From NCBI GenBank assembly GCA_036873135.1, contig JAPTYO010000008.1, positions 36,032,819 through 36,096,818 on the forward strand: a DNA stretch of 64,000 bases, read 5' to 3'. This document shows, in pieces, positions 51,071 through 62,980 of the stretch. Source of the DNA: Clarkia xantiana subsp. parviflora. Its lineage: Eukaryota; Streptophyta; Magnoliopsida; Myrtales; Onagraceae. The notes under the pieces were generated by a model, which saw only the letters and a program-made list of their open reading frames with translations, was not told the DNA's origin and made no database searches. Each line of letters opens with the position of its first letter. The stretch's first letter is position 1. A program made the translations under genes and the position numbers.

Positions 51071-53263
51071 ATGGCTCTCTCACTTCCCCCCAGGTATGTT
51101 TTCTGGTTTCGTTCCTTCTTTTCTCAAACCCCTTAAGGTGAGTAAATTGTCAGGCGCCACTTTTATGAAGGCGGTGACGCTGGCCAATCTTAGCGATGCT
51201 GAGAGGCCTCGATATGGCGGTCCTGCTGGCGAAGCTTATCAACCTCTTCCCGGAGAAGTCCCCGTATTCGTTGGTCCGATCGAAGCGGGACTTCGATTTC
51301 CCTTCTATTATGAATCGGAGGATCTTTGTGAACATTATGGGGGTGTATCCTTGTCAAATTTACTGCCAACTCCATCTGTTTTTGGGTGGGTTTTCGTTGT
51401 ATATGCGACGTTTATGGTTGGAAGTATAGTCTTAAAGTTTTTAGATGCTTCTTTCAAATGATGGGCAGCCCACAATCAATCGTCAGTTTCAAGAGTCGAT
51501 GGCCTCCAGAAGATGATCAGTTTTCTTGGAGATCAGCTGGGAAGTTGGTGACGGGACTAAAATCCCTCAATTCCAACTGGAAAGATTATTATTTCTTTTG
51601 TCGAGAGGGCGTCTCATGGCCTCTCAATCCTTCTATTGGGGGTGATGGTGCCCCTTCTCTATATGGTTTGACTCCTGAGGTTGCCACTATTGGCAAAATT
51701 AATGCGTCGAGCACTCAGAAAGACTTCGATCCTTGGCATTCCGTCAATGATACCACAGAAGAGGCTCTGCTTCAGGCGAGGATACGTCTTCGTGTGGACG
51801 AGGTCCCGATTAGCTTGGTAATTTTTATTTTTTTCCATAGTTACTTTTTGAACATTCTTTTGCTTTCTGTGGGTATCTTTACAAAGCTTTTTCGTGATCA
51901 GGCGGCGACAGGGGTCCCGATACACTCTGATTCCCCCACCACTGATGTTGCTGAGGAGGTTCTTCCTTCAGGCGAGCTGTCTGCCGCCGGTGAGGTTCCT
52001 GCTCTTGGCGAGTCGTCTGCTGTTGATGAGGCTCCCACCATTGATGCTTCAGTGGCGGAAAATACTCCCAAGACCCGAACTAAGAGGAAGGCCAAACGTG
52101 ACCATTCCTCGAAGAAGGATCATATCGACTCTTCTAAGAGAGTTAGGGTGACAGTTGCTACTCCACTAACAACAGTTCTTGAAATGGGTGCGTCTGTTGC
52201 ATCTGATGTTCTTCCTGACTCTTTGCATGTCTCTAAAGGTATGTAAACTTGTCGACCTTGCTTCTCTTCTTTTGAGATAATTTTTCTTATACTCTCCGGT
52301 TTTATTTCTTTGATAGGGGTTGATCTGAAAGGCAAGGGTATCGTCGTCCCACCTGCCCCTCAGGCCATGACAGGCCTGGAATTCGAGGGTCCTCCTTTAA
52401 ATTGGAGGATGCTTCACTATGCCCCCGAGGGTTTGGCTGGGGAAGTCGACTGGAATCCCCTTGCTTCTTTGAAGGGGTATTAGCTGAGAGAGGGTCATTC
52501 TCTTTCTAACTGGAATTTGGCGTTGCATTTTCTTAACGCCTCAGTCCCCCTACAGGATCGTCCTCGTTTATCGACACAGACTGAAGAGGTTGATGAGGCT
52601 GTTTGCATGCTTCTGCATCGATAGACTAAGGTAAAGAGACACGCCTTCTTGAATATTTTTCTGAATCTTTGACGGTTGATCTCCTTTTTTTATTTCTCAG
52701 GCCTCTCGAGACTTCCTCCAGGTTTCTGGTTTACTCGTCGACCTGAATGAGGAGTTGTCTTCTCTTAGGGAGAAGTTGGCTCTTCGTGAGGCTGCTGAAG
52801 AAGAGGAGAAAGGGCGCCATCAATTGGAGGTGGCTCAATTGAAAGAGGATGTGCTTCGTTTGAACACGGCCCTTGCCACAATCGCCGAAACTCTCTCTGA
52901 TTGCCAAGAGACTTTGAGGATTTCACTGATTCTCAATGCGGAGTACAACAGTGTTCGACGGATATCGACTGCCGTCCTGGAGAATCTTCATCCAAAGTGG
53001 CTTCTACTCAACAGGAGATTGCTGCTTTGAAGATCAAAATCTAGGAAGGAGAAGTGGATTCATCACGCGTTGTCGCTTTATACAAAACCAGCCCTGATTT
53101 TCAAAAGGATGATGCTTTTGCCTGTGGAAGCATGCTTCTCTCGACTATTGGATCAGTTAAAGCAATATATCCTGACTTTGATTTCTCGAAAGTTGAGGTG
53201 CTCCAGGAATATCTCGCCGGGAAGGCTAATGCTGAAAAGAGCAAACCCAAGAATAATGTATAA
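51071..53263 (+). pseudogene. Tat-C antisense gene, homologue of the Tat-A/B antisense protein
   Basis: On the strand opposite gag. Proposed exon 1 from ATG 51071 to 51093 (donor GTATGT). The next part has EVPVFVGPIEAGLRFPFYYE (about 51250-51320), like GEVFVSTGQISAGIRFPF of Tat-B. After a frame change near 51385 come YGWKYSLKVFRCFF and NWKDYYFFCREGVSWP (to about 51620), like YSLQLFRTFY and SWKKSYFFIRHSSIPWP. A basic segment (KTRTKRKAKRDHSSKKD) follows an intron-like gap (from about 51818). Then DWNPLASLKGY..NLALHFLNASVP (52450-52550), coiled coil (52745-52990), and at the C-terminus SPDFQKDDAF and DFDFSKVEVLQEYLAGKA (to 53263), like FQADA and NFDKSPSLAPFAKKY. In-frame stops near 52481 and 52621 and frame changes make it a probable pseudogene. 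Confidence 0.72.
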
Positions 53264-53429
53264 ATGGTTTAGTCTTTCTTTTCTTCTTCCCTTTTGTTGT
53301 AAACGATGTTTATTAATCGAGAAGGGCTTTTTAAGACGATTTATTTGTTCGCATCTTTGATTTATTCCCGCTTTTCATCGTTCCTCCTTAATATCGAGTG
53401 GTATCACCTGACATCGATTTTATTATAAG

Positions 53430-54125
53430 GATAGTCGATTCCGAGAGACACTTTGCTCTTGATACCTAACCTGTTTCGAGTTGTCGACCGATCTGAGTGA
53501 TTTAGAAGATATCAGATTTTTTATGGTCGACAATCGATTCGGAAAAGGTTTATCGCCAATACCTAACCTCTTTCGAGTTGTCGACCAATCTAAGTGATTT
53601 AGTAGATATCAGATTTTTTATGGTTGACAATCGATTCGGAAAAGGTTTATCTTCAATACCTAACCTCTTTCGACTTGTCGACCAATCTGAGTGATTTAGA
53701 AGATATCAGATTTTTTATGGTCGACAATCGATTCGGAAATGGTTTATCTTCAATACCTAACCTCTTTCAAGTTGTCGACCAATCTGAGTGATTTAGTATA
53801 TATCATATTTTTTATGGTCGACAATCGATTCGGAAAAGGTTTATCTTCAATACCTAACCTCTTTCGAGTTGTCGACTAATCTGAGTGATTTAGTAGATAT
53901 CAGATTTTTTTATGGTCGACAATCGATTCAGAAAAGGTTTATCTTCAATACCTAACCTCTTTCGAGTTGTCGACCAATATGAGTGATTTAGTAGATATCA
54001 GACTTTTGATGGTCGACAATCGATTCGGAAAAGGTTTATCTTCAGCGTCCATCTTATTTTCGAGTTTTCGACCAATCCGAGTGATTTAGTTGATATCAGA
54101 TTTTTGGAAGTCGACTATCGATTGT
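53430..54125. repeat. 97-bp tandem repeat, about 7 units, in Tat-C
   Basis: Units carry GTCGACAATCGATTCGG, AATACCTAACCTCTTTCGAG and GAGTGATTTAGTAGATATCA. CAATCGATTC starts at 53531, 53628, 53725, 53822, 53920 and 54017, so the period is 97-98 bp; flanking diverged copies lie at about 53434 and 54115. It occupies the same place, between the protein-coding sense part and the tail of the antisense gene, as the 26-bp array in Tat-B. Confidence 0.92.
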
Positions 54126-54287
54126 TTTCTGGATGTTGACACCTTGACCAATAGTAGACTCAGATGTGTGTGTGAAAATGAACCTTAGTAGGCTATATTT
54201 ATTCATCTTTCCTGAGTCTTACATCAAAAACAAAAGTCGAAACATTAGCCTTAAAATAATATAACTGTATTTAATTTGGCGTTGTTT

Positions 54288-56410
54288 CTATGACTTCTCT
54301 TTGATTTCGTCGTCGCATCGAGCTGACGTAGCATCGCGGGACGTAGCTTGATCTCCTCTCACCACTCCTATCCCGTGTGGTGTTGAAAATTTCATAACTT
54401 GATGAGCTGTTGACGGGATTATCCGATGAGGGTTGAGAGTAGTCCTTCTGATAATAGCATTATACGCAGAGGCAGCCTCGACGACAACGAAAAGTATGTC
54501 GATCTTCAGGATTTTCTTCCCTTTTCCAAATGTTATGGGTAATTTGACCTCTCCCATCGGGTACGTGGCTTTTCCGGCAAAACCAATAAGTGGGATGTCG
54601 ACTTTCTTTAGGTCGTTTTTAGCGAGCCCTAAGCTTACAAAGGCTTCGTAGAAAAGGATGTCCGTCGAGCTTCCACTATCGATGAGGATTCTCTTGACTT
54701 CGTATTCTGCCAAGGTGGCAGTGATTATTGAGGCGTCATCTTGTGGTTGAGTTACCATCATGAGGTCATCCATCGTGAAGCTTATGATCACATGATCGAC
54801 TTCTTGATGCCTTTTTCCCTTTTCTTCTTTTGGGATCTGAGTAGTGTATATCTCTCTAGCCGCACTGGTCTCGCCTCCCGACGCAAATCCCCCTGCGATG
54901 ACATTTATTGTTCCTCTTCGGGTGTTGACGAGATTATCGTGTGGAGGAGAGCGGGAAGCTCTTTGAGGGCTACGGCTTCGTTTTCTTGGCGCCTTGAAGG
55001 GTTTTTCTATAAACTTCAAAAGCTTGCCTCTTTTAATAAAAGCCTCGATATCTTGTTTCAGGGCAAGGCACTCGTTGGTATCGTGGCCTTTAACCCGATG
55101 ATAACGACAATAGTCGTTTATCCGGGATCCCATCGGACTCTTTTTTATTGGAGGTGGGTCGTCTAGTCTGAGTTTCTCCATTTCTTGAAGTAGTACAGAG
55201 ATGTAATGTGTGAGAGGGGTGTACCTTACCAGGTAAGGATTAGTATCCCTTTTCTGGCCCTGGTGATTTTCTTTTCGGAAGTTCCCGTCTCTTCTTTCTT
55301 CTCTTTTTGTAGGTCGAGAAGCAGATGCCTCCTTTGTTTTGGCGGGAAAAACTTGCTTTTTGATCTCCGCATGTGACTTCTCGTGTGACCTCTCCAAGTC
55401 AATATACATCTTGACTCTAACGGCGAGTGCGTCAATCTTTCTCACGGGCTTCGTCACTATGCTATCTTTTAGAGCTTGACTTTGGCTCCTTAGACCTCTC
55501 CAGAAAGTCCGTATCAGCTCGCCATCGGTGGCATCCTCACTCAATTGTTGGACTATTTTATGGTACCTGGTATAATAACTGGCCAAGGTCTCGTCGGCAC
55601 CTTGTTCAATTTTATCCAGAAAGTCCATGCTTTTGAGGCGTTGCCTCTGGCCAATATTCCCCTTGATGAACTTAATCTTTAACTCTTCCCATGAATCTAT
55701 GGAACTGTCGGGGAGGCCATAGAACCATGTAGAGGCTTCCTCTTTGAGAGTTTTCCGGAAGAGAGCCGCATAATGATCCGGCGTTGCCCCTCTTCCTAAA
55801 AGAGAAGAGTTATGAGCGTTGATGTGGCGGACAGGGTCTCCTTCGCCAGTATAGTTGTCGATGTTCCTCGCGAAGACTTGCGGGGGAACTCGAGTTTCGA
55901 AGAGTCTTTGGAGAAGGGGTGAGAGGTATGATCATGAACAGTTAGCATATCGCTTGTCCCCCTTCTCTTCGCAATTTTTCTACCTGTCCTATAGTGAATA
56001 AGACAAGTTCTTTGGTGGCCTTTTCAAACTTAAAATCCTTCTGAACTTCATTCTCCGGGAGGCTAATCTCGTCGATCGTCTCACTGGAAGCCACATCTTC
56101 CTTTCGGGAGACTTCTCGAGTTGGCTCTTTCTTTCCAAGGATGGATCCTGCTTGAGTTTGGTTCCAAAAGGCCATGAACGCAGCCATCACTTCTTGGGGG
56201 AACAACAGTAGGTGTCGCCCCTACTCCTACTTCTGGATCCACTGTATCAGGAGGTGGATCAGAGTGGAGAGTTTCTTCTTCCTGGTGAATACCTTTGTTT
56301 GGAGGAGGATCTTCCTCATCTGTTGGTCTCGAAGTGGTGGGATTTGTCTGAGATTTTGCCATCTCTTCCACAACTGCTTCCGTTTTCTTCGTATTTTTGT
56401 TGGGAGCCAT
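54288..56410 (-). pseudogene. Tat-C gag-protease, truncated before RT
   Basis: Start ATG 56410-56408 (MAPNKNTKKTEAVVEEMAKS). A frame change near 56200 leads into MFPQEVMAAFMAFWNQTQAG; a stop at about 55942 and another frame change near 55930 follow. The gag core continues with RVPPQVFARNIDNYTGEGDP, ASTWFYGLPDSSIDSWEELK, and then the long open stretch 55628-54288. That has a zinc knuckle (CRYHRVKGHDTNEC), a basic PRKRSRSPQRASRSP segment and a protease with KRILIDSGSSTDILF. After GDQATSR the family sequence continues in another frame for about a dozen residues (RCYVSSMRRRNQRE) and ends. No RT follows. Confidence 0.88.
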
Positions 56411-56428
56411 GACTTTTTTATCACCGTT

Positions 56429-56446
56429 CCCACAGACGGCGCCAAA
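56429..56446 (-). other. Tat-C primer-binding site
   Basis: On minus: TTTGGCGCCGTCTGTGGG directly after the 5' LTR. Same as Tat-A and Tat-B but for an extra T. Confidence 0.85.
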
Positions 56447-57171
56447 TGTTGGGATCAAAATGACGTGGCTTGAACTTCTGGTAATGGACTTCGAGATCTC
56501 GCATGTGGTTAGCTCATTTAGGTGTCTGTGTCGACCTCGGGGTGACTTAGTTTCCTTTAGGTGCTTTGTGAAAGGCGGGGACCTGAAAATGGGTGGGGAT
56601 GGCCCCTGATTCCACTCTGAAGCTTAAGTCAGTAATGGAATATAAGAGAGTACTTTAAGAAGTATCTGAATGTAAGTCAGTAAATAATGAAAGTGCTCCC
56701 CTATTTATATGGGAAATGTACCGAATTTAAATGGCGGCTACCCTCTTGGGAAGGGTTTCTGTCCAGAGTCGGTGTCAGCAGGTGACAAGCAGGTCGCCAC
56801 CTCACCTTTCCTTAGCTAGGAAGGTTTCCTTCTGGCGGTTGAAGCAGGTCGCCACCTATCCCTTCCTTAAGAGGAAGGGTTTCCTCTAAGGCGGCAAGTC
56901 AGGTTGCCAGTCGTCCTTTCCTTAAGAGGAAGGTTTCTTCAATAATACTTGGCTGTCAACTCGACTCTTGCCTTAAGAGGATGAGTTTGGAGATTGACCG
57001 GTCGCCGGTCTTTGAAGACCTTGAATGTTGACCTTCCCAATATTTGGTGTCGACCATCTTTCTTGGTTTTGACATTCTGAGCGTGATTAGTCGTCGACCT
57101 TTTTTGGAGGTCTCGACTTATATGCTCTCGACTTGTACATACTGGTCCAGTCTGAAGATCGTAACCCAACA
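56447..57171 (-). repeat. Tat-C 5' LTR
   Basis: 725 bp; on plus from TGTTGGGATCAAAATG to GATCGTAACCCAACA. Followed by CCGAC (57172-57176). Contains imperfect hairpins CCTTCCTTAAGAGGAAGG. Confidence 0.92.
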
Positions 57172-57620
57172 CCGACCATGGTGACGATCCAGATGATCGT
57201 AAGTCCACATCAGGAGGAGTATTTCTCCTTGATAATGTCGTCATTTCATGGATGAGCAAGAAGCAATCATGTGTCGCGCTGTCTACGATGGAATCCGAAT
57301 TCGTAGATCTCTTTAAGAATGCACAAGAAGGTGTCTGGCTAAAGCGACTCTTGACTACCCTGCTTGACGTCAAGGACGGGAGTAAGCCTTTGCGCATTTA
57401 CTCTGACAGTTAAGTAGAGATAGGGGCAATTAAGAATCCTGAGTACCATAGTAAGACGAACCACATTGATGTTAAATATATTTATGCGAAAAGTATGGTA
57501 GAAGACAAGCTGATCACAATTGGATACTTGTCCTCTGAGAGTATGGTGGCAGACCCATGACAAAACCTTTACGCAAGGATGTTTTCAAAAAGCATGTCAA
57601 AATGCTTGGACCGCGTAGGG

Positions 57621-58741
57621 TTTAGGAGGCTTGTGAGGTTAGTAACATTTTTTAAATTTGAAGTAATAATTGAATGAAAGAATTGCAATTTGATTTTATG
57701 ATCTTACGACGTCATAATGACTATATTACATTGGATGCACGGTCTATAAACTAGTCGTAGGAGTGTAAAACCTCCTAACAAAATATGTCGAATGTGGACC
57801 TTGCCCGTCACACGGACACGGTCGTCTTGATAGAAGGTAAACCTTAGTCATGTCAAGACCGTCTAAGAACCATGGTATTTCAAAAGTTAAACCTGGTTAA
57901 GCAAAAACGATCATTTGGTTTCGGGGTTACTTGACATGATCGTTCTTTTGCGGATCGCTGTGATGAACTCTGTTTATCTCAATCACCACATTCGGGGCTA
58001 GATGGGAATCTACGATAGCATATGACATTTCCCATTCCTGACAACATGTAATTTTATGTTATACTATCGACGCGCACTTCATACTGCGCGTGCCACGTTC
58101 GACCATGGGGTCATGATCGGTTGTGCTAGGTAGAATCTTCCGAGACTCTGATGGGCGCAAACTTATTCACCTTGAGCATGTGACTGATCCCGGGTGCTTA
58201 CTGAAGGAGCACCCGAAGTATCCTTACCACATAGAACTCATATCCAATGTTGTGCTCAATGTTCGCTTCCAAGCATACGAACGCAGTGCTGAACAAAAAG
58301 GCCCAGTGACCACGTACTGGAAACCAGTTGAGCTTGACTAAGGATATGAGCAATAGGGAAGGTCATGTACACCTTTAATTCTCCGACTCTTGTATTCATT
58401 AGGTGGCCACCGACCGGATATTAATTGAAGGTTGTTAATACTTGTACGAATGCCACAGAGAAGTGTTCCTATAGGGAAACTAGGAAATTGGAAAATAAAA
58501 GTTGACCAGGGATACATCGCGGCACAGAGAAGTAACAGGTTGATAACATGTTGGGAATCAACATTCCGCGGACGCTACAACACTCTTAACCGATGAGTAG
58601 CACGATGTCCGTTGTATCTGCCGGTCGCACGACAAACCTTGTATGAAAAATTCGGGAGCTGAACTGGATCGAAGAATAAATTTTGATGTGTTTGTCGACA
58701 ACATATTAACAGGCACCCTCCCATTCCGGCGAGTGGGAGCT
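57621..58741 (+). other. Conserved ~1.1 kb 3' region of copia-3
   Basis: Matches 6054-7210 and 46931-47780 in reverse complement. An open frame of 72 codons at 58123-58341 has a weak counterpart in copia-2. It ends with CCATTCCGGCGAGTGGGAGC, the purine tract before the LTR. Confidence 0.6.
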
Positions 58742-59340
58742 GTTGGCATTTGGTGAATGGGCCGCCGTAATAGGAGCCCTTTAATATAAGCCCAACATCC
58801 TAAGCATAATTGGGTAATGTCATATAGGGATTTTGGGTTAGGCATAAATCTCAATTGACATGAGTGGCCCAAAATTGGGCCTCCCATTTATTGCTAGCCG
58901 ACTGAACTAAGGGTTAATTCCCTTGGTGGGTTTTAACCTAGCACCTCTTATAAATAGAGAGTGTTAGTGATTTATTTGGGGTTAATAACTTTCTCCCTTT
59001 TAGTTGAGACAAAAGAAATCCCTCTCCATAATATAGTGAGGTTCGGTCGAAACTACACCTAATATAGTGAGATTCTGCCGAATTTCTTCAAGCAATTATC
59101 TCGGAGATCCTTCCCAGTGACCAGATTGAAAAGAGACTTTGCTGTGGAGACCATTCCTCGTAGATTGCTCCTTCACAATAGTTCTTACAGGACCCGTCCG
59201 GCAGACCGTGAACTCTCCTCACGTTCCTAGGACTACGGAAAACAAGATTGGTATGTGTGTTCTTTCCGCTGTGTAATTTGTCAAATAGCATGTACCATGT
59301 GGTTTTTGTTTCCGTAGTAATCGTCCCATAATTCCAACAA
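58742..59340 (+). repeat. Copia-3 3' LTR
   Basis: 599 bp, TGTTGGCATTTGG to ATAATTCCAACA. Plus-strand TATA in CTTATAAATAG (about 58948-58958). Confidence 0.88.
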
Positions 59341-59684
59341 ATTTCATATGAAAAATCTATTCGTAAATCAAAATATTGTAGCAAAAGTTATGACTATTTG
59401 ATTATGATATTTAAAAGCGACGATGTCACATGTCATTCATAAAATTTCCATATTTACTTTCACATGAAAAAGTCAGTTCGTAAAAAAGTTATGACTCATT
59501 TAGTATGATATTTAACCGTAAATAATATTATAGAAAATTAAAGAAAAAACCCTAAATCCTAAAATTATATTATTGTATAAATTAAATTAGAAAATATGAT
59601 TTAATGACGTAGAAACTTACGTCACAACCTCATTAATAATTAATCAATTTTGCCACTTTTCATTTATTATAATTTAATTAAACA
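59341..59684. other. AT-rich interval, nothing recognised
   Basis: A partly repeated phrase (AAAGTTATGACT, at about 59384 and 59486; TATGATATTTAA) suggests a diverged ~110-bp duplication. No gene. Confidence 0.4.
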
Positions 59685-59695
59685 GAGTTATAATT

Positions 59696-59827
59696 TTTTT
59701 TTTTTTTTCCCTCGGGGTGGTCCTTGGTGGCCCCCCATCAGGAGGGAAGCACCTGTAACATGCTTGCTCGAAGCCCGTAAGGAGTAAGGTGTTGGCTATG
59801 AATATTTTTTCGTTCTCATTGTCACTG
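59696..59827 (-). mobile_element. Short SINE-like retroposon with A-tail
   Basis: 132 bp flanked by an 11-bp direct repeat GAGTTATAATT (59685-59695 and 59828-59838). On minus it ends in a run of A (plus-strand T run from 59696), as expected for a retroposed RNA. Minus strand contains GGGCTTCGAGCAAGC, which is only loosely like a pol III B box. No A box is convincing. Family unknown, possibly 5'-truncated. Confidence 0.6.
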
Positions 59828-59890
59828 GAGTTATAATTCTATAGATTAAATAAAATAAACATATTGATAGACATTAAAATTATATCAATA

Positions 59891-61743
59891 CTAGGTGGTT
59901 CGCCCACGCTTTGCGCAGTAAGTACAAAGTAAATTTAATTTAATCGTAATTCATTTCATTTTTTTATATATTTATTTTATTTTTATAATGCATAATATTA
60001 AAATGGTTTAAATTATGAGTATTTAGTAAGTGAATACAAATTAAAATGATTTTTTTTACAATTTTCTTTTATCAAATATATGTATAATATATATATAAAA
60101 TAGAAATTAATTTGTATAAGAAATATATTGTATATAATTAGTATTAAATTTTAATTAATGGAAATTCATTTATTAAATATTAATTAGTTATAATTTAGAT
60201 AACGTCGAAAAAATAAACATTTATTAATATATTTAATAGATAATTAGTATGAGTATGTTAACAATAATATATACATTTATGAACATTTGATGTTAGTTCA
60301 AGTCGTTCAACTTAATTTTTCTGATATTTATTTGCATCGTATTTATCATAAATATTAAATTGAATAATAAAATACGTAACTAAATAACTATTAATTATGT
60401 TAGTTATATTATAAAAGAAAGATGTTTCAATGTCATCAGAAAGTCAATTATGAAAATTTTTAGTAAAAGGTAACATACTCACGTTTTTTGTAGAGTATAA
60501 ATATATTATACATATTTTTATTATATAAATTTAGATATATTATGAGTTTACAAATCGTATGTATTAATAGTTATAGAATAAATAAATTAGATAAAATGTA
60601 ATTAAATGACTTGCTTATAGATCTTTTCGACGGACCTGGCTGACCCTGACCAAGGTCCGACCTAGCTAGGGTCCGACCCATGACTGGCTCGGACCCTGGT
60701 CGGGGTTGCCTGACCTGGCCGACCTCAATTGGGTCGGACCCTGGCTTGGTCGACTGCGGGTAAGGATGCGATTAGGTTTGATTAGAGACTAAATTGCAAA
60801 AATCAAAAGTTAGATTTATAAATTGGATGACTATATTGAACAAAATAAAAGTATTTAACGGCCAAACTTAACTGTTCACTAACAGATGCACCAAAATCCT
60901 ACAAAATGCAAACATATGGCCGCAAAAGCCTACAAAAAGAAAAACGTATGGCACCAAAAATCAATAGTGGTCAAACATATAACACCAAAAGACCATTTAA
61001 CCCTATAATAAATTATATACTTTGAACTTGGTTATACCAAATTACATTATAGTACCATGTATATATATTAATATATAATTTTTATACCAAAAACATATGG
61101 CACCAAAAATCAATAGGGGTTAAAAATATAACCACATACTAATTTTTCGCATATGTATTTTTAGTATTCTATAAAAGTTAATATATAATTATTATAAGAA
61201 AATCATAAAATCACTATCATGTGACTGATGCATGTGAAATAAAGAAATGTGATGTTACAAAAATTTGTGTGGTTATACAAAATTACACTATAGTAACATA
61301 TAGATATATTAATTATTTTTATAAAAAAATATATAATATACTGAAAATATAGTCATTAGATTATTTTTAATAAAAATGTTGATATAAATTAACAAAGATC
61401 CACATAATAATTTTTCGCATTATGTATTTTAGGATTCCATAAAAAAATAATTAATTTAAAAAAGTTTAAGAAAATCATAAAATTACTATCATGTAACTTA
61501 TGCATGTGAAATAAAGAGATTTGATGTTACAAAAATTTATGTAACTTTCATAAAATCTTTAGAGTGAATGAGGATCTTTGAAGCAATTAGAACTAAGTCA
61601 TGTGTCATACCACCTATGATTCATTATTATATGTCATGACATGGACCAATTAAAAATGATTAATTTAACATTAGGAAAGATAAAATGACTTGGAAAGCTT
61701 ATCTTTCAACACTATATTTAACTTTTCAAGATTATATTATATA
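59891..61743 (-). mobile_element. Helitron-like unit A (diverged)
   Basis: Its minus-strand 3' end reads CTAG at 59894-59891, followed by T, with a weakened hairpin (CGC-TTT-GCG, 59907-59915). The part 60577-61743 is near-identical to units B and C. It carries about 600 bp extra (about 59990-60590) missing from the others. A GC-rich core of GGTCCGACC/GGTCGGACC words lies at 60625-60760. No Rep/helicase coding. Confidence 0.55.
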
Positions 61744-62980
61744 CTAGGTGATTGTCTCGCGCTTTGCGCGGTAAGTGCATAATAAAAATAATTTAATCCT
61801 AATTCATTTCATTATTTATACATGTTTAATTTATTTTTGATAAAATGTAATTAAATGACTTGTTTGTAAATCTTTTCGACGGACCTGGCTGATCCTGACC
61901 AAGGTCCGACTCAGCTAGGGTCCGACCCATGGCTGGCTCGGACCCTGGTCGGGGTCGCCTGACCTGGCCGACCTCAATTGTGTCGGACCCTGTCTTGGTC
62001 GACTGCGGGTAAGGATGCGATTAGGTTTGTTTAGAGACTAAATTGCAAAAATCAAAAGTTAGATTTATAAATTGGATGACTAAATTGAACAAAATAAATG
62101 TATTTAACGGCCAAACTTAACTGTTCACTAACAGATGCACCAAAATCCTACAAAATGCAAACATATGACCGCAAAAGCCTACAAAAAGAAAAACGTATGG
62201 CACCAAAAATCAATAGTGGTCAAACATATAACACCAAAAGACCATTTAACCCTATAATAAATTATATACTTTGAACTTGGTTATACCAAATTACATTATA
62301 TATATTAATATATAATTTTTATTCCAAAAACATATGTCACCAAAAATCAATAGGGGTAAAAAATATAACCACATACTAAATTTTTCGCATATGTATTTTT
62401 AGTATTCTATAAAAGTTAATATATAATTTTTATAAGAAAATCATAAAATCACTATCATGTGACTGATGGATGTGAAATAAAGAAATGTGATGTTACAAAA
62501 ATTTGTGTGGTTATACAAAATTACATTATAGTAACATATAGATATATTAATTATTTTTATAAAAAAATATGTAATATACTGAAAATATAGTCATTAGATT
62601 ATTTTTAATAAAAATGTTGATATAAATTAACAAAGATCCACATAATAATTTTTCGCATTATGTATTTTAGGATTCCATAAAAAATAATTAATATAAAAAA
62701 GTTTAAGAAAATCATAAAATTACTATCATGTAACTTATGCATGTGAAATAAAGAGATTTGATGTTACAAAAATTTATGTAACTTTCATAAAATCTTTAGA
62801 GTGAATGAGGATCTTTAAAGCAATTAGAACTAAGTCATGTGTCATACCACCTATGATTCATTATTATATGTCATGACATGGACCAATTAAAAATGATTAA
62901 TTTAACATTAGGAAAGATAAAATGACTTGGAAAGCTTATCTTTCAACACTATATTTAACTTTTCAAGATTATATTATATA
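61744..62980 (-). mobile_element. Helitron-like unit B, 1237 bp
   Basis: On minus the 3' end has a hairpin CGCGC-AAA-GCGCG (61770-61758), 10 bases, then CTAG (61747-61744) followed by T. A hairpin about 10 bases before CTRR and insertion before T is the Helitron 3' signature. The 5' TC end is not identified. It joins unit C directly. No coding; non-autonomous. Confidence 0.62.

Larger units (their letters stand above)
49822..57171 (-). mobile_element. Tat-C: non-autonomous Tat-lineage element (gag-protease plus antisense gene)
   Basis: 7.35 kb, minus orientation: 5' LTR 57171-56447, primer-binding site, gag, protease to about 54288, a 97-bp repeat array, antisense gene (plus strand, 51071-53263), 3' LTR 50527-49822. 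RT, RNase H and integrase are wholly absent: coding similarity to Tat-B stops shortly after the protease. The LTRs differ by about 5-6% plus indels by eye, so it is older than Tat-A. Flanked by CCGAC. Confidence 0.9.
49741..57620 (+). pseudogene. Copia-3 RNase H, split by Tat-C
   Basis: The first bases (49741-49821) read GTADYGLCYEGSKLELTGY then SDAD. After Tat-C the frame resumes at 57177 with DDPDDRKSTSGGVFLL, STMESEFVDLFKNAQEG and TNHIDVKYIYAKSMVEDKL. There are stops after SDS (about 57412) and after ADP (about 57558). Confidence 0.85.
47782..59340 (+). mobile_element. Copia-3: 5'-truncated copia element split by Tat-C
   Basis: Plus-strand integrase (from about 47790), linker, RT and RNase H to 49821, then Tat-C, then the rest of RNase H (57177 on), the 3' region and the LTR at 58742-59340. 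Excising Tat-C and one CCGAC restores the YSDADHGDD segment of RNase H. Gag, protease and the first half of integrase are missing. Confidence 0.88.

Noticed and set aside
46340..59340. 46340-46930 and 58742-59340 as the two LTRs of one element
   Set aside because: They are in opposite orientation, each with its own purine tract inward, and both adjoin a 3' region, so they are two 3' LTRs.
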